From NCBI RefSeq assembly GCF_023065955.2, contig NW_026622808.1:44900475-44964474 (forward strand): a DNA stretch of 64,000 nt. The letters are read 5' to 3'. This DNA is from Ursus arctos. Its lineage: Eukaryota; Chordata; Mammalia; Carnivora; Ursidae. Shown here in pieces: positions 13,395 to 24,643 of the stretch (its first letter is position 1; each line of letters opens with the position of its first letter). The position numbers were made by a program, and so were the translations under genes. A model generated the notes under the pieces. That model was not told the origin of the DNA and ran no database searches. It saw only the letters and a list, made by a program, of their open reading frames with translations.

Positions 13395-14085
13395 TATAGG
13401 ACAACCTCCCAGGAAAGAAAAGCCCCAAACCCGATGGCTTCACTTGTAAATTCTACCAAACATCCAAAGAAGAATTAATGCCCCTTCTCAAATCTAAAGA
13501 AGAGGGAACCTTTCACCTCATTTCATGAGGCCAGCATCACTCTGATATGAAAGCCAGACAAAGATACCACAAGAAAAGAAAACTGCAGGCCAATTTCCCT
13601 GATGAATACAGGAATAAAAACCCTAGCAGAACACTAGCAAACCAAATTCAGTAGCCCATTAAGAGGATCTGACACTATGACCAAGTGGGATTTATCCGTA
13701 GGATACAAGGATGGTTCAACATATGAAAATCAATTCATGTGACATGCCACATTAACAGAATGAAGGCTAAAAATCACATGATCGTCTGAATAGAGGCAGA
13801 GAAAGCATTTGATAAAAGTCAACAGTCTCTCGTGATTAAAAACTCCCAACAAACCAGATGTTTGAGGTATGTTTGTCAATTCACATGTAAGCCATTAATG
13901 TAACTGTATTATTGTCGGTGAATTCTTAACTCTTAACCTCAAAGTCATAAAGGCCTTACATTACACGTCCATGGCTAACATCATTTTCAATGGCAAAAGC
14001 TGAAAGCTCTTCCCCTGAGATCGGAAACAAGACAAGGACGCCCTCTCCCACCACTTCTGTTCAGCGAGCACTGCAAGTCCTACGG
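13395..14085 (+). repeat. Old L1 ORF2 fragment (reverse-transcriptase region)
   Basis: Nucleotide text follows L1 ORF2: GCTTCACTTGTAAATTCTAC, GAGGCCAGCATCACTCTGAT, GGCCAATTTCCCTGATGAAT and GAGAAAGCATTTGATAAAAG. Many frameshifts and stops, and an unrelated insertion of about 90 bp near 13860-13945. More diverged than the 20.4-kb copy. Retrotransposon remnant without coding capacity. Confidence 0.85.
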
Positions 14086-14559
14086 CTTTGACCAATAGGG
14101 ACTGTAATTAGGTTTGGTGCTTTGTCCTCCGGCAGAGGGACCAATCCTACAGGAGGCTGCAAAGCTGCCCTTTTCTTTGAAAGTTCATGTCTGTGTGCAG
14201 CCTACACCGAAAGGCCTTCCACATCCCACTTGAGGTGCGAGGAGGGAAAAACACCTCCTGCTTCATTTAACTTTTTTACCGTATGTTTTCACTTTTGCAG
14301 TGTGTGAGCTCCCCACCTCCCTTCAAAGTTCCTGTCTGTGGCTCCCAAGATTAAAAGTCTGATGTGAACCAAAATAGCTGCTTCTCCCTGCCTTGGGAAG
14401 TGCTGTCGGGCGGGAAAGAGAACCAGAAGAGGGTGGAAGGTACCGTTTGGATGCTTCCCTGAGGCAGCAATCTGGTGGACGGTGGTTATGGGTTCTTTCC
14501 TAATATTTTTATGGCTTTTGTGGAAAATATATGTGTGTGCGTGTGTTCATTACTTTTAA
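14086..14559. other. Gene-free stretch, nothing recognised
   Basis: No repeat or exon assigned. Confidence 0.4.
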
Positions 14560-15775
14560 AATTCAGGCAAAACAGAAAAGCACAAAGACCACATTACCAA
14601 CCATCCCAAAGTTCACCATTCAAAAGTATGCCCGGCTAGGATTTGGAGATTAAGAGTCTAGGGACCCTGAAAGGAACCAGGGCTCCTAGGAGAAATGGCT
14701 GATTTCAGGGTGGGGCCTGGGCAGGTACAAGATGAGCCTGGAACATCTTCCTGTGTCAGGAAGAAAGGAAGTGCTCATCGTAATAATGAAGGCATTTCAT
14801 GAGGACACAGAAACTAGCTGTGGCCAAATCAAAGACAATTTAGGCATCAAAATAATTAAGGCTAGTCATGAGTTATAACAATTGGCAATAGGAATGTGTG
14901 AGTCCATAAGGAAAATAAGCAGATACAAAGTAATCAATGGGGGAAAGGGGAGGGCTCTTGCTTAAAGCAGGATGCCCAGTGCTAACAGACAAATGTCAAG
15001 GGCGTGCTGGGGTTGGGAAATCTTCACAAATGGCTGATGAATTGAAAGGAATAAAAATGCTAACTACACAGCAAAGAAACTGAACAGCCCCTTAACCTAG
15101 TGATCAGAATTAATATCACCAGTGAAGGGCAAATGGACATCACGTGCCTCCGGGTATGAAGCTTGAAAGGACACATCACCTCCATAGTTTTCCAGTCAGA
15201 AATGCACAACCTGAATCCAATCATGAGGAAACCCAAGTCTGACTTAAAATGATGAATATCCTGTTTTTAAAAGGGGTGCACCATATTCTTCAAAAATTTT
15301 AATGTCATAAAAGGCTGTGAAAGTGTTCTAAATTAAAGGAGAAGAAAGAAACAGAATGGAGAAATGTAATACCCGATCTTAGACTGGCTTCTGTACTGGG
15401 GGAAAGGAATAGAAAGAGTATTAGTGGGTCAATTGGCAAAAATGGAATTTGAATGACAGATTAAACAGAAGTCTGCCAATGTCAAATTTCTTGAAAGTTT
15501 AACTTTACTATGGTATTTGGAAGAGAATATTCTTTTTAGGAAATCTACAGTGAAGTATTTAAGAGATAAAGGGGCATAAAATATGCAATTTATTCTCTAA
15601 TCGTTCTGAAAAAAATCATAGTGCAAATACCAAAGCAATTGCAGTAAAATGTTAACAGCTGGCAAATCTGGGGATAGGGGACATAACAGTTCTTTGTGCT
15701 GTTCTTGAAACCATTTCCATAAGATTAAAATTGTCTCCAAATACAAAGTTGAACACATTTTAAAAGTCTAGGAGG
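14560..15775 (+). repeat. L1M 3' UTR
   Basis: Long ancient L1 3' region: GGCATTTCATGAGGACACAG, CATCACGTGCCTCCGGGTAT, AATGTCATAAAAGGCTGTGA, AGACTGGCTTCTGTACTGGG, TTTAGGAAATCTACAGTGAA and TTAAAATTGTCTCCAAATAC are in the order of L1ME/L1MC-type 3' UTRs. Confidence 0.75.
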
Positions 15776-15829
15776 AACATACCAAAGACCTGAAATGTGG
15801 TTGGAGAAATGACCTTTCATTGACTGGCA

Positions 15830-15975
15830 CACTCCCTCTTCCATCCATTCATTCCATGAGCTCTCACTGAATATGTCTGAATATGTCCTAGTGCCCAGCA
15901 CCAGTGCTACAGATATTAGTAAGAGCCAGTCCTGCCTTCAAGGAGCTTATTTTAGTGACAAGGAAGGAAAGTCAT
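15830..15975 (-). repeat. L2 LINE fragment
   Basis: CCATTCATTCCATGAGCTCT, CCTAGTGCCCAGCACCAGTG, GTCCTGCCTTCAAGGAGCTT in antisense L2 order. Confidence 0.7.
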
Positions 15976-15984
15976 CCAAAATTG

Positions 15985-16168
15985 ATTAGATTTGGCAATG
16001 TCTAGAGACAGTTTTGGTTATTACAACTCACAGGAGCAGAAGCTACTAGCGTTTCGTGGGTGGAGGCCAGAGATACTGCTAAGCATCCTAGAATGCGCAG
16101 GACAGGCCCTTCATCAAAGAATTACAGCCCCAAATGTCAATAGTGCAGATATTGAGAAACTCTGATCT
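15985..16168 (+). repeat. MER5A hAT MITE
   Basis: TTTGGCAATGTCTAGAGACA, GGAGGCCAGAGATACTGCTA, AGCATCCTAGAATGCGCAGG and ATAGTGCAGATATTGAGAAA follow the MER5A sequence. Confidence 0.85.
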
Positions 16169-17005
16169 AGTCCAAAACCTTGGAGCAGTTCCGTTAGATA
16201 GGAAGGATGGAAAAGAGAAGGGCAGGAGGAAGGGCAGATCAGTTCGGATTAGGTTCACGTGCAAGAGAGAAAACCCAAAATAAAGATGACTGAAGATCGC
16301 TGTTTATTTTTCTAGAGAAGCACCCCGTTGAGAGGTCCAGGGTTGGCATGACAGCTCTACACTCACCAGGGAGCCAGACTCTTCTTGGTGACCTGTCATC
16401 TGCCCCACGTGTTCTTTTCATCATCCAAGTTGGTAACTTGAGTCCCAACCATCCTAACTTCTTTCTCACCGGCAGGAAGGAGGAAGACATGCCCCTCCCT
16501 GGAAGGACACATCCCAGAAGCCACACTCAAGATATTTGCTTGCATCTATCAGACAGAATTTACCACATGGCCACACTGAATTGCAAAGGAGGTTGGAAAT
16601 GCAATCTTTATTCCAGGAAATGATGCGTCCAATTAAAAATCAGGACATTCTATTACTAAAGCACAAGGGAGGAACGAGTGCTGCACATGCACAGACTAGG
16701 TATTTGTGTTGGGAGTTTTTGTCTTTTTATTCACCAGCTATTTTTCCAAGATCCTTCCATTGCACTTGAAGCAACAAGTGCCATTTTATAAAACTGCAAA
16801 TTACATAATAAACAAGGGACAAACCTCTTTAGGGAAAGGGGACAGGGAGGACTTGCACTGTTCCCAAGCAGGAAATCTCAAAACTCAGTAGGAGTGTGAA
16901 GATTGTACAGGAATCTGAGCATGGGAAAACCAAGACCACAACATTCCTAGAGGACCCCCAAATAAGATAGGGAACCACAGATGCCAATTCAAAACCGAAA
17001 ACTAA
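16169..17005. other. Gene-free stretch, nothing recognised
   Basis: Unique-looking. Overlapping open frames near 16239-16623 on both strands show no protein likeness. Confidence 0.4.
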
Positions 17006-17099
17006 GCACTGGGTGTTAGACGCAGCTAATGAATCGTTGAACACTACATCAAAAACTAATGATGTACTATATGCTGGCTAATTGAACATAATAATAAAA
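17006..17099 (+). repeat. Short 5'-truncated carnivoran L1 insertion
   Basis: GCACTGGGTGTTAGACGCAG, AATGAATCGTTGAACACTAC, CATCAAAAACTAATGATGTA and the tail AACATAATAATAAAA are the 3' end of Carnivora L1. Flanking copies AAAACCGAAAACTAA (16991-17005) and AAAACCAAAAACTAA (17100-17114) form a 15-bp target-site duplication. Confidence 0.92.
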
Positions 17100-17129
17100 A
17101 AAACCAAAAACTAAACATCGGGATGGTAG

Positions 17130-17225
17130 ATATATTTTTATATATTATATTTATTTACATATACATCTATTTTATATGTATGTGTATAGATATATACACA
17201 CATGTATATGTATGTGTACATTATA
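17130..17225. repeat. AT-rich (TATG/TATA) low-complexity tract
   Basis: Alternating T-A-rich sequence with TATGTATGTGTATAG and TACACACATGTATATG. Confidence 0.85.
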
Positions 17226-18214
17226 CTCTTTCCACTGTTTTCTCTCCATATATTTATATTCTCAAGCAAATGTTTGAGCTAACAGCAGTTTTTGACAAAA
17301 TCTCTCCCAGTTTGTTTAGGGTTGTTTTACATATATCTTGTCACACTAATATTCAATGAATTTTAGATTGTTCTTATATTATACTGTTCTTAAGAATACC
17401 TTTCTTACTTATTCAAATGCTCTGTCAGGCTATCAGCAGACTGGCAAAGAGTCTGTTCTTCAAAGTGTGCATTTCTCAAAGGTCATTTTTAAACCCTGGG
17501 ACACTGTGCCTCACAGTTGCTGGAACAGTCGCCGTAGAACTTCTTGGGAAGTACCGCCTGCTTCATTAGTCTCTCACCTACCGTTCCATGCTTTCTGATG
17601 AAATGCTGCCGTCCAACTTAACCATCCAGGCCCAATCATGCTAAGGGCAGAGCTGGGCTTACGGGCAGCCTGGCCATCCAGGATGCCAAGCAAATTCAGA
17701 ATGTTTAAGTATCAGTATCCTCATGGTGAACTGTAAATGACTCTGACTTGGTTTAGGTGGGCAGGTCAGGCCAAATCTAACCTGGGGCTCTGGAATAGAG
17801 TTCACCCACCCTTTCTGCTTAGCAGTTAATGCCCGTTTTTTTCCGCTGGGACTGGAGACTAGTTATGGAAATCAGATTTGTGCCTCTTCTAAATATGCAG
17901 ACACGTACTCCAAACCTTTCATTTGTGATTCTGTAACAAAGAAAAAATAAGCTGAGGAAAAGGAAGACAACATTCTCATTTCTGAACTTAATTTGAAGCT
18001 GGCTTACCTCACTCTCAACCATGTATTAAGAGTAAAAGCAATTCCTCCTCTTTAGCCACCAATTAGAATAAACCTCTCTTATCACCAAGTTACTTGCTGC
18101 AGGTTGGGGGTATCTGGTTATTTAGACAGGCTGAGTTATTAAGAATCAATCTTTGGAGTGGCAAGTGGGGGCTGCTAATCTCCTGGAATTTTGGACAAGG
18201 TGTTTTCTATCCCT
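17226..18214. other. Gene-free stretch, nothing recognised
   Basis: No repeat family or exon assigned. Confidence 0.4.
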
Positions 18215-18440
18215 ACATAAAATAACAGTATCTAACATTTACGAAAGTGCATTATATGGCAGGCACAGCCCTAAGTCCTTCATTTAATCCTTTATCAGCT
18301 CTCTGACTTAGAAACTGTACCATTTCCATTTTTACAGATTAAGAAATAGAGGCTCAGAGAAGTTAAGCAACTTGCCCGTGTCACAGAGCTGATAAAGGGC
18401 TGGATTTTGATTTGAACTCTGGTGAGCCTGCTTCACTTCT
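18215..18440 (-). repeat. MIR SINE
   Basis: TATGGCAGGCACAGCCCTAA, TTACAGATTAAGAAATAGAG, GGCTCAGAGAAGTTAAGCAA and TTGCCCGTGTCACAGAGCTG: well-preserved antisense MIR. Confidence 0.92.
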
Positions 18441-18448
18441 GTTTTCTT

Positions 18449-18654
18449 TCTTTTTTTTTTTTCTTAAAGACTTTATTTATTTATTTGACAGAGATAGAGA
18501 CAGCCAGCAAGAGAGGGAACACAAGCAGGGGGAGTGGGAGAGGAAGAAGCAGGCTCATAACGGAGGAGCCTGATGTGGGACTCGATCCCAGAACGCCGGG
18601 ATCATGCCCTGAGCTGAAGGCAGACGCTTAACCGCTGTGCCACCCAGGCGCCCC
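18449..18654 (-). repeat. CAN-SINE with target-site duplication
   Basis: T-rich start, TTTATTTATTTGACAGAGAT, end GCCACCCAGGCGCCCC. Exact 16-bp flanking copies TCACTTCTGTTTTCTT at 18433-18448 and 18655-18670 show a young insertion at the MIR edge. Confidence 0.98.
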
Positions 18655-18999
18655 TCACTTCTGTTTTCTTAGTTTTATTTTAGAATTAAAAAAAAAATCT
18701 ATGATCTATCCGGGATTTATTTTGAAACATGATGTGAAATGAGACATCAATACTTTGTTTTCTACAAATGTAACCCATCGGCCCATCACACCTTAAAATG
18801 TTATTTACTTTTTAAATAATTAATGACAGGGGAAATGTTTATGACACCTGTTAAATGGTGAGAGTGGAGGAGCACTGATCTATAGACACAGTGTAATATG
18901 TAAGATATATATGATCTATTATAGTAATATATATGATACATAGAGAGCCATCGACTGAAGAGCTCCATAGAAACATAACCTTGGCTAGCAGCCGACAAG

Positions 19000-19215
19000 T
19001 CTGAGAACTGGCATCAGACTGCGTGGGTGGGTCTAAACCCCACATCTACCTCTTATTCCCCCTGGGCAGCCTCCTGCACACTACTTAACTTCTCTGTGCC
19101 TTGTCTCTCATCTATAAAACAGGGGTAATAATATTACTTATTACCTGAGGTGGCTAAAAGGATTGAAAAGGTTGATCCATGCAAAACACTTAGCATAGCC
19201 CTTGGCACTTTAAAA
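19000..19215 (+). repeat. MIR SINE
   Basis: ACTTAACTTCTCTGTGCCTT, CATCTATAAAACAGGGGTAA and AAACACTTAGCATAGCCCTT: sense MIR. Confidence 0.88.
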
Positions 19216-20237
19216 ACACTGTACATGTAAATATGTCAAATATATTTACAGCTGTTGCGGCTGTATGGTGTAATTATATGCACTTTAATTTTTTCAAGTT
19301 GTCTATAGTTACTTGTTTTGTTTGTTTTGCTTATTAGACTCAGGGAAAAGAAGATTAATTTTTTTAAAAGTCTGGGTCTTAAGTGTCCCACTAATGCTGA
19401 AAGACTCTGAAACCAAAAAACCCCCTTACCAGCTCCCTTTTGAGATGTGTCTTGGCTGGGAGAACTCTCTTGTCTCCCTCACAGAAAACAAGCTGCTCAT
19501 CTCCATAAGCTGATAACATGGGGAGCATTAGAGCAAAGATTGGGTAAAAAATAGAATCCTTAAATAACAAATTGGAAGTTTTTGGCATTTTGAAAACAAG
19601 AGGCAATAAACGTCAATAACTCCCAGGTAAATCATCTCCTCCAGTCCCCGAGGTGTTGTGAGAATCGGGAATATGTTCTACTGCATTATGATTTATAATT
19701 GGATCTTGAAGTCGGTTCAGTAATAGGACTGGTAACAGGAGTGAGAATTAATCCTCAAGTCACACCTCGTTACATCGCTGGAAATATGACTGAACTGGAC
19801 TCCACGTGAGACAGACTCCCACACATATAAATAAGGAAGCCAGACAAGCCCCTGGGACTCTAATCCAGGTACTCTTCCACGCAGGGAAATGCCGAGGTAG
19901 GAAAAGCTGATTATTCAAAATAATGCAGCTCTCTTGCTAAACTTCCCCAGGCTTCAGATAAAGCTAATGAAGCAGAGATTTGTCTGTGTTTCTTCTGAGA
20001 TGATTGATGAAAAAAATCAGCTGCAAATATCTGGGGAAACAACCAGGAGAAAAGCTTAATATGTTTCCTCCAGCTGTGAGTCCGTCATGGCCGTGTGATT
20101 GCTAGTGTTCAGGGATTCAGCATCTGGAAGAAAAGCTAGGATACTAGTTCCAGCAACTCGTTATTCTTCTGAGAAATGATGGTTAAACATTGCCTTCCAG
20201 GCACCCCTTCTCCCACTGCAGACTTAGAAGGCTAAGA
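19216..20237. other. Gene-free unique stretch
   Basis: Repeat-poor. 19880-20100 has short AT-rich motifs such as GCAGCTCTCTTGCTAAAC and CAGATAAAGCTAATGAAGCA that could be conserved noncoding sequence, but this cannot be judged from one genome. Confidence 0.35.
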
Positions 20238-20388
20238 AATGGAAACAGTAGCTGTGTGACTTAAATCTTTTTTCTTGACCTCTCTGAACTTCATTTTCAC
20301 CATCTGTTCAGTAAGAATACCTCCCCTGCAGCTGTTCTGTAAGGACTCCAGACAAATCATTTAAAGTGCTTACCTTAAATAACAACGT
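20238..20388 (+). repeat. MIR SINE, left part, split by L1
   Basis: CTGTGTGACTTAAATC, CTCTCTGAACTTCATTTTCA and TTTAAAGTGCTTACC are sense MIR. The 3' part (CTGGTACCTAATGGGTGC) resumes at about 23378 after the L1 and SINE. Confidence 0.8.
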
Positions 20389-23137
20389 ACACCACAGAAA
20401 TACAGATAATCGTAAGAGAATATTATGAAAAAACTATATGCTAATTGGACAATGTAGAAGAAATGGATAAATTTCTAGAACTATATAAATTACCAAAACC
20501 AAAACAGAAATAGAAAACTGGAACAGACAAATAACCAGCAAAGAAATTGAACCAGTAATCAAAAAACTCCCAATAAATAAAAGTCTAAGACCAGAGGGCT
20601 TCACAGGGGAATTCTACCAAATATTTAAAGAAGAGTTAATATCTATTCTTCTCAAACTATTCCAAAAAATTGAAAGGGAAGGAAAACTTCCAAATTCATT
20701 ATATGAGGCCAGCATTACCCTGATACCAAAACCAGAAAAAGACACCACAGAAAACGAGAACTACAGGCCAATATCCCTGATGAACATAGAAGCCAAAATC
20801 CTCAACAAAATACTAGCAAACCAAATCCAACAATACATTATAAAAATCATTCACCATAATCGAGTAGGATTTATTCCTGGGTTGCAAAGGTGGTTCAATA
20901 TTCACAAATCAATCAATGTGATACACTACATTAATAAAAGAAAGGAAAAAAACCATATGATCATACCAATAGATGCAGAAAAAGCATTTGACAAGTACAA
21001 CATCCATTCACGATAAAAACCCTTGACAAAGTAGGTTTAAAGGGAGCATACCCCAACATAATAAGGCCACATATGAAAATCCCACAGCTAACATCCTCCT
21101 TAATGTACAAAAGCTAAGAGCTTTTCCTCTATGCTCAGGAGCAAGACAGGGTGTGCGCTCTGACCACTGTTATTCAACATAGTACTGAAGTCCTAGCCAC
21201 AGCAATCAGACAACAGAAAGAAATTAAAGGCATCCAAACCAATAAGGAAGAAGTAAAACTTCCTCTATTTGCAGACATCGTGATACTCTACATAGAAAAC
21301 CCAAAAGACTCCACCAAAAAACTGCTAGAACTGATAAACAAATGCAGTAAGGTCACGGGACACAAAATCAATGTACAGACATCTGTTGTATTTCTATATA
21401 CTAATAACAAAGTAGCAGAAAGAAACTAAGGAATCAATCCCATTTACAATTGCACCAAAAACAATAAGATACTTAGAAATAAACCTAACCAAATAGGTGA
21501 AGGACCTGTACTCCAAAAATTATAAAACACTAATGAAAGAAATAAAAGATGACACAAAGGAATGGAAAGACATTCCGTGCTCATGGATTGGAAGAACAAC
21601 TATTGTTAAAGTGTCTATACCACCCAAAGCAATCTACACATTCAATGCAATCTGTATCAAAATACCAAGAGTATTTTTCACAGAGCTAAAACGAACAATC
21701 CTAAAATTTGTAGGGAACCACAAAAGATCCCAAATAGCCAAAGCAGTCTTGAAAAAGAAAAACAAAGTTGGAGGCATCACAATTCCAGACTTCACATTAT
21801 ATTACAAAGCTGTAGTGATCAAAATAGTATGATACTGGCACAAAAACACACATAGATCAATAGAACAGAATAGAAAACCCAGAAATGAACCCAAGATTGT
21901 ATGGTCAATTAATCTTTGACAAAGTGGGAAAGAATATCCAATGGGAAAAAGATGTTCTCTTTGACAAATGGTGTTTGGAAAACTGGACAACTACATGCAA
22001 GAGAATGAAATTGTACCACTTTCTTTATGTCTTCTGAGGCAAAGGAAACAAAAGCAAAAATAAACTCTTAGGACTACATCAAAACAAAAAGCTTCTGCAC
22101 AGCAAAGGAAACAACCAACAAAACTAAAAGACAACCTACTGAATGGGAGAAGATATTTGCAAGTGACATATCCAATAAAGGGTTATCCAAAATATATAAA
22201 GAACTTAAACAACTCAACACCCAAAACAATGAATAATTCCATTAAAAATGGGCAGAAGACATGAACATTTTCCAAAGAAGATACACAAATGGCCAACAGA
22301 CACATGAAAAGATGCTCAACATCACTCATCATCAGGGAAATGCGAATCGAAACTACAAAAGAATATCACTTTACGCCTGTCAGGATGGCTAAAATCAACA
22401 ACGCAAGAAACAGCAGGTGCTGGCAAGGATGTGGAGAAAGCGGAACCCTCTTGTACTTGGTGGAAATGTGAAGTGGTACAGCAACTCTGGAAAACAGAGG
22501 TTCCTCAAAAAGTTAAAAATAGAACTACTCTTTGATTCAGCAATTGCACTACTGGTATTTACCCAAAGAATACAAAAATACTAATTCAAAGAGATACACA
22601 CACCCCGATGTGTATTGCAACATTATCTACAATAGCCAAATTATGGTAACAGCCCAAGTGTCCATTGATTAATGAAAGGATAAAAAAGATGTGAGATAGA
22701 TAGATAGATAGGTAGAGATAGATATACATACACACAATGGATTATTACTCAGCCATAAAAAAAGAATGAAATATTGCCATTTGCAAAGACCTGGACGAAG
22801 CTAGAAAGTATTATGCTAATAATAAGTCAGTCAACAGATAGACACCATATGATTTCATTCGTATATGGAATCTAAGAAACAAAACAAAGGAGCAAAAGGG
22901 AATAAAGGAGAGAGAGAAAGAGGCAAACCAAGAAACAGACTCTCAACTATAGAGAACAAACTGATGGTTACTGGAGGGGAGGTACGTAGGGGGATGGGTG
23001 AAGTAGATGATGGGGATTAAGGAGGGCACCTGCCCTGATGAGCACTAGGTGGTGTATGGAGGTGTTGAATCTCATATTGTACACCTGAAACTAATATTAC
23101 ACTATATGTTTACTAACTGGAATTTAAATAAAAATTT
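20389..23137 (+). repeat. 5'-truncated L1, ORF2 remnant plus 3' UTR
   Basis: About 2.7 kb of L1 in sense orientation. Three open pieces of ORF2 (20780-21016, 21151-21429, 21497-21832) cover the reverse transcriptase: [20 protein letters not shown], then [10 protein letters not shown] (motif A region) and [12 protein letters not shown], where the catalytic FADD has become FADI. Later text encodes the C-terminal end up to about 22850, interrupted by a GATA run (22692-22726), and the 3' UTR ends TGAAACTAATATTACAC and AATTTAAATAAAAATTTT. Frameshifts, stops and an internal deletion near 22010 make it inactive. AAAGTGCTT at 20363-20371 and 23369-23377 marks the insertion site in a MIR. A dead retrotransposon. 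Confidence 0.95.
22692..22726. repeat. (GATA)n microsatellite inside the L1
   Basis: GATAGATAGATAGATAGGTA followed by impure units; probably grew from the TA-rich motif usual at this L1 position. Confidence 0.9.
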
Positions 23138-23368
23138 TAGGGGCACCTGGGTGGCTAAGTCCGTTAAGCATCTGCTTTCCACTCAAGTCACGATCCCAGA
23201 GTCCTGGAATCAAACCCGGAGTCGGGCTCCCTGCTCAGTGGAGAGTCTGCTTCTCCTTCTGCCTCTGTCCCTCCCCCTGGCTCGTGCTCTCAATCGCTCA
23301 CTCTCGCTCTATCTCAAATAAATAAAGTATTTTAAATAAATAAATAAAAATAATAAAAATAAAAAAAC
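23138..23368 (+). repeat. CAN-SINE in the A tail of the L1
   Basis: GGGGCACCTGGGTGGCTAAG, CTGCTCAGTGGAGAGTCTGC and a long tail of AAATAAATAAA variants. It begins directly after the L1 tail, so it inserted into the L1 poly-A. Confidence 0.97.
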
Positions 23369-23420
23369 AAAGTGCTTGTCTTCGAACCTGGTACCTAATG
23401 GGTGCGCTGTAGCTCTTAAA

Positions 23421-24353
23421 ATTACTGAGGTTTTGATTTCAAGAGCCTTAGAAGGGTGTCTGAGCCACCTGCTACTCCAATTAATTTGCTGTTGCTCGAA
23501 TCCCTTTAAGCGAAGAATAGTCTTACTCCATTATTATAGATAAGGCTTAGCTACAAAATATCTAGGAAGGATAGCGAGTTACCAAAATTTATGTTGAGTT
23601 AGAAATGATCCATATCAGATCATAGCAGGCTCTGAAGGGCTATCTCCCTTGAGAAAGAAAACATTTGCCTAATCCCTCGCATGAAGCATTAAGCATTGAT
23701 TGAGCACCAGTCTGGGGGATGGAGGGGCGACAAGCCCGTGGATGTTGAAAATGCTCCTCTCTCAGCAGTCTCCTGCTTCTAACGCTCCAGACCTCCTTGG
23801 CTTAGGTGCACGCATTAGGTTACAAAGGTCCTCAGACTCTGCAGTACCCCAACCCTGCAACTCCTGCAGCAGGATCCTCCACAGAACGAGTAATCATGCG
23901 TCTTGGACCCCACACCCACGTGTGCCAGAAATTGCTATCTCTTTGTTTTCATTAAACTCAGCTGAAATCAGTTTCCAAACATAACCCCCTCCAAGCGAGG
24001 TAGAAATTCCGTCTTAGTCACTGTTGAGTATTTACCTCTCTGGGAATCACTTGAGAATCCAAGAGAATTTTGTGGTCCCTGGAAGATAAAGAAAGGGCCC
24101 CTAGCTTCCCATCCCCGTGGCTGTCGCCAACCCCCTCGCTGTGTGGGTTGGCAGTGGTCTTCCCCACTCTCCAGGGCCTCTGTGGGTGCACAGAGCTCGG
24201 CAAAGCAGAGAAGCCTGGTGTCTTCAGCCCAGCCTCCCTTTGATGTGTTGCCGGCCTGCAGGCACTGTCACTAGGCAGTGGGAGCGTCCCCCCATCTCTC
24301 CCCCTCCAACCCTGTGATCTCCCTCTGAATCCAGCAGACCCCTTCCATCGCAG
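23421..24353. other. Gene-free stretch, nothing recognised
   Basis: The first bases finish the split MIR (23369-23420). The rest is unique-looking. Confidence 0.4.
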
Positions 24354-24643
24354 GGTTTTGCAAACATTTTCTGTCAAGGGCCAGAGAGCAAACATTTTAG
24401 GCTTTGTAGGCCCTACGATCTCTGTCACAGTCACTCAGCATTGTTGTCGGAGCACTAAAGAAGCCACAGACAATACATAAATGAACAAAATGTCATTTTC
24501 ATAAAAGTTTCATATGTCACAAGCTTTTATTCTTCATTAGATTTTTTTAAAAACCATTCATGGTGTTCAAGTTATTAAAAAAAAAAAAAAAAGCAGATGG
24601 CAGGCCAGATTTGTCCCATAGACAAAGCTGGCCAACCCCTGCT
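24354..24643. repeat. hAT (Charlie/MER1-type) element
   Basis: TTTGCAAACATTTTCTGTCA, AGGGCCAGAGAGCAAACATT, TTTAGGCTTTGTAGGCCCTA, CACAGACAATACATAAATGA and the end GCTGGCCAACCCCTGCTC. An A-rich run sits inside. Confidence 0.8.

Noticed and set aside
20780..21832. Active reverse transcriptase
   Set aside because: Three frame-broken pieces, catalytic FADD changed to FADI, 5' part absent; a dead L1.
24018..24434. 138-codon open frame on the minus strand
   Set aside because: Runs from unique DNA into a hAT element, no family likeness, and an overlapping open frame on the other strand suggests base composition.
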